From NCBI GenBank assembly GCA_007122045.1, contig SKJM01000088.1, forward strand, positions 1 to 5,313: a stretch of DNA of 5,313 nt, written 5' to 3'. Under the pieces are notes generated by a model, which saw only the letters and a program-made list of their open reading frames with translations, had not been told where the DNA came from and did not search any database. This stretch comes from Planctomycetales bacterium (GTDB taxonomy: Bacteria; Planctomycetota; Planctomycetia; Pirellulales; Thermoguttaceae). Every line of letters begins with the position of its first letter. Position 1 is the stretch's first letter. Below are positions 1-5,313 of the stretch, piece after piece. Position numbers and translations under genes: made by a program.

Positions 1-368
1 CGGGCGAGCTTGATGGCGGCCTCGACGGCCTCGGTGCCCGAATTGCAGAAAAACGCCTGCCCGCCGAAGCTCCGCTCCGAAAGCATCCGCGCCCATTGCC
101 CCTGCGCCTCGGTGTACCACGTGTTCGGCACGTGGATGAGGCGGCCGACCTGGTCGCGCACGGCCTCGACGACCGCCGGCGGGCAGTGCCCGAGCAGGTT
201 GCAGCCCCAGCCGGGGAACAGGTCGAGGTAGCGGTTGCCCTCGGCGTCCCACACGAAGGAGCCCTCGCCGCGGGCAAGTGCGATGGGGAATCGGCCGTAA
301 TTGGGAATGACGTACTTCTCGAACAGCGTGATCGTCTCTTGGGAACTTGAGGTTGGCACTTGCACCAC
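1..368 (-). CDS. argD: Acetylornithine aminotransferase, N-terminal part (runs off the left edge)
   Basis: This is the first 122 codons of a class III PLP-dependent aminotransferase. ArgD transfers an amino group from glutamate to N-acetylglutamate 5-semialdehyde, giving N-acetylornithine in cytosolic arginine synthesis. The N-terminal signature is visible: [20 protein letters not shown], then a segment ending [22 protein letters not shown], which is typical of ArgD and related ornithine aminotransferases. [17 protein letters not shown] near the cut edge is the motif that grips the PLP phosphate. The PLP-binding lysine lies beyond the window. An in-frame TAG 33 bases upstream leaves the GTG-GTG pair at 363-368 as the only usual starts; I chose the outer GTG because AGGAG lies 9 bases upstream. 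The gene follows argB by 45 bases on the same strand, which supports the ArgD role over other aminotransferases of the class, such as succinylornithine or 4-aminobutyrate enzymes. Confidence 0.9.
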   Translation of the reverse strand, partial: MVQVPTSSSQETITLFEKYVIPNYGRFPIALARGEGSFVWDAEGNRYLDLFPGWGCNLLGHCPPAVVEAVRDQVGRLIHVPNTWYTEAQGQWARMLSERSFGGQAFFCNSGTEAVEAAIKLA

Positions 369-377
369 GGTTTCCTG

Positions 378-382
378 CTCCT
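378..382 (-). promoter_or_regulatory. Ribosome binding site of argD
   Basis: AGGAG on the minus strand lies 9 bases before the GTG at 366-368 and 12 before the GTG at 363-365. A weaker AGGA at 373-376 is 4 and 7 bases from the same two codons, so the second GTG cannot be fully excluded. The site lies in the short argB-argD gap, consistent with translation of argD from a shared message. Confidence 0.6.
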
Positions 383-413
383 GGGCTCCGATGAGCCGCT
401 ACCTTGTGAACGC

Positions 414-1298
414 TTACACTCTTTCCTTGACGATTTCGGTTCCGACCCCCTTGCTGGTGTACACTTCGAGCAGCAGGGAGTGCCGGAGGCGGCCGTCGAT
501 GACGTGCACCTTGCGGACGCCCTGGTCGAGCGTTTCGAGGCACGCCTGCACCTTGGGGATCATGCCCGCGTCGATCGTGCCGTTCTCGATCATCGCCTGG
601 GCCTCGGCGGCGTCGAGCGAGTGCAGCAGCGACTCGGGATCGTTCTTGTCCCGGCGCACGCCGTTCACGTCGCTCAGGTACATGAGCTTCTCTGCCCGCA
701 GCGCCTGCGCCACGGCGGTGGCGGCGGTGTCGGCGTTGACGTTCAGCCGCTCGCCGTCGGGCGTTTCGCACATCGAGGGGATGACCGGGACGATGCCCGC
801 ATGGCACATGTTCTCGATCGTGTCGCGGTCGACCCACGTGACCGTACCCACGTGGCCGAGGTCGAGCGGCCGGCCGTCGGGGCCGGGCAGTTCGAGGCGC
901 TTGCCGATCAGGACGTTGGTGGTCCGAAAGTTCAGCGCCTGCGCGCGGCCGCCGAGTTCGTTGATCTTCCGGGCGATGTGTTCATTGACCGTGCCGGCGA
1001 GGACGCGCTGGACGATTTCGAGGGTGGCGTCGTCGGTGTAGCGGCGGCCGTGGACGAACCGGGGCTCGATGCCCGCTTCGGCCATGGCCCGGCTAATGGC
1101 CGCCCCGCCGCCGTGCACGACGACCGGCCGCATGTGGACGGTTTCCATGAACACCACGTCGAGCAGCAGGTGATCCATGGCCCGGTGATTGTCCATCACG
1201 CTGCCGCCGAGCTTGATGACGGTGATCTTCCCGCGGAACTCGCGTATCCAGCGCAGGGCCTCGATGAGGATGTCGGCTTTTTGGATGGCGTCTTCCAC
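414..1298 (-). CDS. argB: Acetylglutamate kinase (NAGK)
   Basis: This 294-residue protein phosphorylates N-acetylglutamate with ATP, the second step of arginine synthesis and often the feedback-controlled one. It has the amino-acid-kinase fold: KLGGS at residues 29-33 (phosphate-binding Lys29), HGGG at 62-65, NVNADTAA at 186-193 (acetylglutamate and catalytic region), LSDVNGV at 208-214, and GMIPKV at 245-250 (nucleotide-side lysine 249). The C-terminus has the usual H-x2-DGR-x2-HSLLLE stretch. Length is normal. About 24 residues precede the first strand ([18 protein letters not shown]); this matches the N-terminal helix of arginine-sensitive hexameric NAGKs, which the E. coli enzyme lacks. 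The start is GTG, the only ATG, GTG or TTG codon after an upstream in-frame TAA, with GGAG 6 bases before it. The segment where many NAGKs read GLSGKDG is different here ([12 protein letters not shown], 121-132). argD follows on the same strand. Confidence 0.95.
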   Translation of the reverse strand: MEDAIQKADILIEALRWIREFRGKITVIKLGGSVMDNHRAMDHLLLDVVFMETVHMRPVVVHGGGAAISRAMAEAGIEPRFVHGRRYTDDATLEIVQRVLAGTVNEHIARKINELGGRAQALNFRTTNVLIGKRLELPGPDGRPLDLGHVGTVTWVDRDTIENMCHAGIVPVIPSMCETPDGERLNVNADTAATAVAQALRAEKLMYLSDVNGVRRDKNDPESLLHSLDAAEAQAMIENGTIDAGMIPKVQACLETLDQGVRKVHVIDGRLRHSLLLEVYTSKGVGTEIVKERV

Positions 1299-1304
1299 GG
1301 GATG

Positions 1305-1308
1305 CTCC
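1305..1308 (-). promoter_or_regulatory. Ribosome binding site of argB
   Basis: GGAG on the minus strand is 6 bases upstream of the GTG start at 1296-1298. It supports this start, which is also the only standard start codon between the upstream in-frame TAA and the conserved KLGGS motif. Confidence 0.6.
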
Positions 1309-1380
1309 AGCGAATGCCTTGCGGGCGCCCCCAGGCGGCCCGAAGCGGCTGCGCCCGCGCAACCGCCGACGGCTCGGGAA

Positions 1381-1407
1381 AACCCACCATTTTACTCTGG
1401 GTGGGTT
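1381..1407. promoter_or_regulatory. Inverted repeat around the argB -10 box (operator candidate; alternatively an rpsA terminator)
   Basis: Perfect 8-base arms AACCCACC (1381-1388) and GGTGGGTT (1400-1407) are separated by 11 bases that contain the -10 hexamer of the argB promoter candidate. One arm lies in the promoter spacer and the other at the predicted transcription start, a position expected for a repressor operator; arm centres are 19 bases apart. It does not resemble the AT-rich E. coli ARG box. As RNA made by read-through from rpsA, it could form a stem ending in four U residues, so a weak terminator is the alternative reading. Confidence 0.45.
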
Positions 1408-1416
1408 GGGCGTCAA
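1389..1416 (-). promoter_or_regulatory. Promoter candidate for argBD
   Basis: On the minus strand, TTGACG (1411-1416) and TAAAAT (1389-1394) are separated by 16 bases. Each hexamer matches the sigma-70 type consensus at 5 of 6 positions. Transcription would begin near 1382, leaving an argB leader of about 84 bases. The same layout recurs upstream of acs, which strengthens both calls. The promoter sits 400 bases inside the rpsA-argB interval, so argBD need not depend on read-through from rpsA. Confidence 0.6.
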
Positions 1417-1536
1417 CAGCGCGGCGCCGGCCAGCTCGGTCGGCCCCTCCTGCGGACGCAAGTCGAACGGCCCGAAATAAGTAGCAGAGTGGAACGAATG
1501 GTGCGAGCCCCACCATCGCGTCTAAAGATGGAAAAG

Positions 1537-1579
1537 GGGGAACAGGAAAAATAGGGGAACACAATTTGACATGGGGAAC
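1537..1579. repeat. Three direct copies of GGGGAAC
   Basis: The heptamer GGGGAAC occurs at 1537-1543, 1554-1560 and 1573-1579, with start-to-start spacing of 17 and 19 bases and A/T-rich spacers in an otherwise GC-rich interval. The arrangement resembles short intergenic repeat text that I recall as common in planctomycete genomes (GGGGACAGG-type units). That link is from memory; only the three copies are directly visible. Confidence 0.4.
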
Positions 1580-1615
1580 CATTCGCCCGGCCAAGCCGCG
1601 GCATTCGTACGCGTC

Positions 1616-1677
1616 GGGGGCGCGAGACGGGCAAGAATGTCCATCCTACGCATGCGGTCTGCCCGATCGCGTCCCCC
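1616..1677 (-). terminator. Imperfect hairpin after rpsA, possible transcript end
   Basis: GGGGG-CGCGA-CGGGC (1616-1632) pairs with GCCCG-TCGCG-CCCCC (1661-1677) as three 5-base stem blocks interrupted by small bulges, with a 28-base loop. It begins 20 bases beyond the rpsA stop codon in the direction of transcription. There is no run of T after it on the minus strand, so a classical intrinsic terminator is not shown; it could instead protect the 3' end of the mRNA or belong to the dispersed repeat inside it. Confidence 0.3.
1626..1650. repeat. Dispersed intergenic repeat-like motif
   Basis: On the minus strand this reads GTAGGATGGACATTCT followed by TGCCCGTC, an imperfect palindrome in which the GATGGAC-type and GCCCGTC-type ends partly pair. 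I recall near-identical text as a very common intergenic element in planctomycete genomes. Only one copy is in the window, so its repeat nature cannot be shown from this sequence alone. Confidence 0.35.
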
Positions 1678-1697
1678 TCTGCGGCCGGGTAACGGTG

Positions 1698-3503
1698 CTA
1701 CCACTTCAGGCCGAAGCTGGCTCCCCCGGAATTGCGGCCCAGGCCGCCCTTGAGCGGTTGGTTCGGCCGGCGGCTCTTGCGCGACTTTTCCGGTTCCGCC
1801 GCGGCCTCGCTTTCATCGGCCTCCTGCTTGACCGGCTCCGGCTGGAAGAGTTGCTTCATCGAAAGGCCGATCCGCTCGGCCTGCGCATCGACTGACAGGA
1901 CCAGGGCCTCCACGTCCTGGCCCTCGCGGACCACGTCGCTGGCCCGCCACACGTGCTTGTGCGACAGTTCGGAGATATGCACCAGCCCCTCGACGCCCGG
2001 CTCGAGTTCCACAAACGCGCCGAAGTCCATCAGCTTGGTCACTTTTCCGCGCACCACGGTGTTCTCGGGGTACTTTTTTTCCGCGTCGGTCCAGGGGTTC
2101 TCGAACAGGTCGCGGTAGGTGAGGCCGATTTTGCGGGTTTCCGGATCAATCTTCTCGATTTTCACCTTGATCCGCTGCCCCTCGCTGAGCACGTCGCGCG
2201 GATGCTCCACTCGCCCCCAGGAAAGCTGGCTGATGTGCAGCAGCCCGTCCACGCCGTCGCCGAGTTCGACGAACGCCCCGAAATCGAGAATCTTTCGCAC
2301 CACGCCCTCGTGCACCTGGCCCGGCTCCAACGCCTCGAACAGCTTCTGCCGGGCCTCCTCGCGTTCGCGTTCCAGAATCGCGCGGCGGCTGAGCACCAGG
2401 TTGCGGCGCTGGGGATTCGCTTCGGTTACCAGGCAGGTCCACTGCTCCCCGACGAATTGCTCCAAGCCCTCGACCCGGTACAAGGAGACTTGGCTCACGG
2501 GAATGAACCCGCGAATGTGGTTCACCTCGCACTCCAACCCGCCGGTGTTGTGGCCGGTGATCCGCGCGGTTACCACCATGCCTTCCTGCAAGTCCTCCCA
2601 GTCGGCCACGTCCTCGGCCTGGCCGGGAATGGCCAACTCGTAGAACCCGTCCTCGCGGTTGAAGCCGCGGACGACGACCTCGACCGCAGCGCCGGGCTCG
2701 GGAGCCTCGGCGAATTGCCGCAGGGAGGCGATGCCCTGCTCCCGGCTGCCCAACTCGACGAATACGTCTTCGCGGCGGACCGCCACGACCCGGCCGGTAT
2801 GCTTCGAGTCGGGCTCAAGGCCGCCTCGGGTGGGTGCCGCGTCGCCTTCCTCCAGGAAGGTCTCCACCGCGCCGCCGGCCAGCGCCTCGTTCAATTCCGC
2901 CTCCAGGTCAGGTGGCAGGGCCTCCCGGATATTGGGGGGGCGGACCCGCTCCGTCGACGGGGCCACGTGCGGCACGGCGGTCGCATCCATCGCCTCAGTC
3001 TCTTGCGGCGAGGCGGCCTCCTCGGGCGCTGCCGGCGTTTCCCCGGCGGAAACCGGCGGCTGGGCCGGTGCGGCCTCGGGAGCCCTATCGGCCGGCGGCA
3101 CGCCAACCGGCGGCGGCTCGGACTCGGTGGGCTCGCGGCCGGCGGACGGCTCGGGGCCCACAGCGGGCGGCTGCTCTTGAGGAGGTGGCTTTCCCTCTAC
3201 GGCGGCGGGCCGGTCGGGCTCGTCCGGCCCCCCGTCCGGCCGCGGGCCGCGGTCCCGACGACGGCGCCGCGTCTTTTTCGTCTCCGGGCCCACCACCGGC
3301 GCACGCGCCTGGCGCGGACGGGCCAAGTACGCCGCCGGGTCGCGCTGCGAACCGATCAGAATCCGCCGCCGCTGGGCTTCGGCCGAAGCCCCGGCGTCGG
3401 CCGGATCGCCAGCGTCGGGCGTCGGGTTTTCCGCCGGGGGGTTCGGAAATTCGTCTTGTGGCGCCTCGGGCGATTTTGCCGTATCGCTCGGTTCGTGACT
3501 CAT
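1698..3503 (-). CDS. rpsA: 30S ribosomal protein S1 (four S1 domains, long N-terminal extension)
   Basis: This 601-residue protein binds mRNA and helps load it on the 30S ribosomal subunit. Four S1 (OB-fold) domains lie at about residues 234-293, 305-373, 394-464 and 481-551. The third and fourth are canonical, with DFGAFVEL and GLLHISQLS or GLVHISELS. The join after domain 2 (LVLSRRAILERE) and the spacer before domain 4 (ENPWTDAEKKYPENTVV) match domains 2 to 4 of E. coli S1, so this is a true S1 rather than another S1-domain protein. The last two E. coli domains are absent. Residues 1-195 are Pro/Ala/Glu-rich and probably disordered, with a basic patch at 78-88; the tail (553-601) is acidic, then basic and Gly-rich, ending FGLKW. 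ATG 3501-3503 is the first start after an in-frame TAA 18 bases upstream. No good Shine-Dalgarno sequence precedes it. Another S1-family RNA-binding protein is the alternative. Confidence 0.85.
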   Translation of the reverse strand: MSHEPSDTAKSPEAPQDEFPNPPAENPTPDAGDPADAGASAEAQRRRILIGSQRDPAAYLARPRQARAPVVGPETKKTRRRRRDRGPRPDGGPDEPDRPAAVEGKPPPQEQPPAVGPEPSAGREPTESEPPPVGVPPADRAPEAAPAQPPVSAGETPAAPEEAASPQETEAMDATAVPHVAPSTERVRPPNIREALPPDLEAELNEALAGGAVETFLEEGDAAPTRGGLEPDSKHTGRVVAVRREDVFVELGSREQGIASLRQFAEAPEPGAAVEVVVRGFNREDGFYELAIPGQAEDVADWEDLQEGMVVTARITGHNTGGLECEVNHIRGFIPVSQVSLYRVEGLEQFVGEQWTCLVTEANPQRRNLVLSRRAILEREREEARQKLFEALEPGQVHEGVVRKILDFGAFVELGDGVDGLLHISQLSWGRVEHPRDVLSEGQRIKVKIEKIDPETRKIGLTYRDLFENPWTDAEKKYPENTVVRGKVTKLMDFGAFVELEPGVEGLVHISELSHKHVWRASDVVREGQDVEALVLSVDAQAERIGLSMKQLFQPEPVKQEADESEAAAEPEKSRKSRRPNQPLKGGLGRNSGGASFGLKW

Positions 3504-3514
3504 GAGCGGGTGTT

Positions 3515-3525
3515 CCAGTTACTGG
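3515..3525. repeat. Small dyad CCAGT-T-ACTGG in the rpsA leader
   Basis: A perfect 5-base dyad around one central base lies 12 to 22 bases upstream of the rpsA ATG. In the mRNA it could form a 4-base-pair hairpin with the triloop UAA, next to where a Shine-Dalgarno sequence would be expected but is absent. It may be chance, or a small structural or operator element. Confidence 0.3.
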
Positions 3526-3573
3526 GTAGAAGGCTCTCACGACACGCCGCCTTTCGGCGCGCCGGAACTTTCC

Positions 3574-3601
3574 AGTGTAACATGAGAAAAAGCGATTTCC
3601 A
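3574..3601 (-). promoter_or_regulatory. Weak promoter candidate for rpsA
   Basis: On the minus strand, TGGAAA (3596-3601) and TACACT (3574-3579) are 16 bases apart; each matches the sigma-70 type consensus at 4 of 6 positions. Transcription would start near 3567, with a leader of about 64 bases. The match is modest, but it is the best pair I found upstream of rpsA on this strand. Confidence 0.35.
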
Positions 3602-3650
3602 GGGGCGTCCGCATAGGTTTGCATTCCGCCGGCGCGAGACACGTTTCGTT

Positions 3651-3673
3651 GGGACAGGCTGGAAGCCTAACTC
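3651..3673. repeat. Dispersed palindrome-like motif AGGCT-GGA-AGCCT
   Basis: Perfect 5-base arms AGGCT (3656-3660) and AGCCT (3664-3668) flank GGA, inside GGGAC...AACTC where only some outer positions pair. The core text ACAGGCTGGAAGCCT is one I recall as a very frequent intergenic palindrome in planctomycete genomes. A single copy in the window means this is recollection plus the visible palindrome. Confidence 0.35.
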
Positions 3674-3681
3674 ACGCCTCC

Positions 3682-3696
3682 GGGTGCGCCGCACCC
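3682..3696. promoter_or_regulatory. Palindrome GGGTGCG-C-CGCACCC upstream of the acs promoter
   Basis: Perfect 7-base arms around a single central base, centred 42 bases upstream of the acs -35 hexamer. The near-continuous symmetry suits a dimeric DNA-binding protein; a short GC-rich hairpin is also possible. No T run follows on either strand, which argues against a terminator. Confidence 0.35.
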
Positions 3697-3707
3697 CCCG
3701 ATCAGCC

Positions 3708-3727
3708 CCCCCGTTGCGATGCGGGGG
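3708..3727. promoter_or_regulatory. Inverted repeat CCCCCG-N8-CGGGGG next to the acs -35 box
   Basis: Six-base perfect arms with an 8-base centre end 3 bases before the acs -35 hexamer. With the palindrome at 3682-3696 it makes two tandem dyads just upstream of the promoter, a position used by activators; the simple G/C-run sequence makes chance a real possibility. Confidence 0.3.
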
Positions 3728-3730
3728 TCC

Positions 3731-3758
3731 TTGACGCCTCCGCCGCATCCACTAGAAT
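3731..3758 (+). promoter_or_regulatory. Promoter candidate for acs
   Basis: TTGACG (3731-3736) and TAGAAT (3753-3758) are separated by 16 bases, each hexamer 5 of 6 to the sigma-70 type consensus. Transcription would begin near 3765, giving a leader of about 71 bases before the acs ATG. Confidence 0.6.
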
Positions 3759-3823
3759 GCCGGATTCTCTTTGGGACAAAGTCGTCAAGCAAGACACGAA
3801 TCCGCCCGAACTACCCGTTTTTT

Positions 3824-3828
3824 AGGAG
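3824..3828 (+). promoter_or_regulatory. Ribosome binding site of acs
   Basis: AGGAG, preceded by a run of T, lies 7 bases before the ATG at 3836. It fixes this start over the in-frame ATG at codon 13. Confidence 0.75.
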
Positions 3829-3835
3829 ATCGCTT

Positions 3836-5313
<1,478 letters not shown>

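Larger units (their letters stand above)
1299..1697. other. Non-coding interval between rpsA and argB
   Basis: These 399 bases hold no reading frame that resembles a protein to me; the short open frames on both strands give low-complexity Arg/Pro/Ala-rich peptides typical of GC-rich non-coding DNA. In the direction of the flanking genes (right to left) they contain a long imperfect hairpin, a dispersed-repeat-like motif, three direct copies of GGGGAAC, and the argB promoter candidate with its palindrome, all listed separately. I see no tRNA cloverleaf. Confidence 0.7.
3504..3835. other. Divergent intergenic interval between rpsA and acs
   Basis: These 332 bases separate two genes transcribed away from each other. 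Nothing in them looks coding. They hold a weak rpsA promoter candidate, the rpsA leader, a dispersed-repeat-like motif, two palindromes and the acs promoter and ribosome binding site, listed separately. Confidence 0.75.

Noticed and set aside
360..1484. A 374-codon open frame on the plus strand, antisense to argB
   Set aside because: It mirrors a complete acetylglutamate kinase gene and its product is low-complexity with no recognisable domain.
1537..1579. CRISPR array
   Set aside because: The repeated unit is only 7 bases with spacing of 17-19 bases, far too short for CRISPR repeats and spacers, and no cas gene is present.
1299..1697. A small gene or structured RNA filling the rpsA-argB interval
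   Set aside because: Short open frames there have no domain, consistent start context or codon bias, and the text is better explained by a hairpin, repeat-like motifs and the argB promoter. I could not find a tRNA or riboswitch fold by eye.
1953..3734. A 593-codon open frame on the plus strand, antisense to rpsA
   Set aside because: It lies opposite a clear S1 protein with four recognisable domains, gives a His/Arg/Gly/Leu-rich sequence with no known motif, and extends into the intergenic region. GC-rich codon use on one strand commonly opens such antisense frames.

Overview
The window (5313 bases, high GC) looks like chromosomal DNA from a planctomycete, probably of the Pirellulales type. 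Three things suggest this: the style of the acetylglutamate kinase and acetyl-CoA synthetase sequences, a four-domain ribosomal protein S1 with a long Pro/Ala/Glu-rich N-terminal extension, and intergenic motifs of a kind I remember as dispersed across planctomycete genomes. The assignment rests on recollection of family sequences, not on a search. It is a housekeeping region; I see no mobile element, CRISPR array, tRNA or rRNA, and no convincing new multi-gene system.

Layout: the left two thirds are transcribed leftward and the right third rightward. From the right end of the leftward block, rpsA (3503 to 1698, minus) encodes a 601-residue S1 protein. A 399-base non-coding interval (1299-1697) follows, with a hairpin, dispersed-repeat-like motifs and a strong promoter candidate overlapped by a palindrome. 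Then come argB (acetylglutamate kinase, 1298 to 414, minus) and, 45 bases on, argD (acetylornithine aminotransferase, from 368 off the left edge, minus). Rightward, after a divergent 332-base interval (3504-3835), acs (acetyl-CoA synthetase) starts at 3836 and runs off the right edge; 492 codons are present, with roughly 160 missing.

Functionally, argB and argD encode the second and fourth steps of arginine synthesis from glutamate and look like one transcription unit. rpsA serves translation initiation and acs activates acetate to acetyl-CoA; neither has an obvious functional link to the arg genes. The argB and acs promoter candidates have the same architecture (TTGACG, 16-base spacer, TAAAAT or TAGAAT), which suggests ordinary housekeeping-sigma promoters. 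The points most worth a second look are the palindrome around the argB -10 box, two tandem palindromes upstream of the acs promoter, a Pro-to-Gly change in the ATP-binding GEP motif of Acs, and the S1 protein's long disordered N-terminus and Shine-Dalgarno-poor leader.
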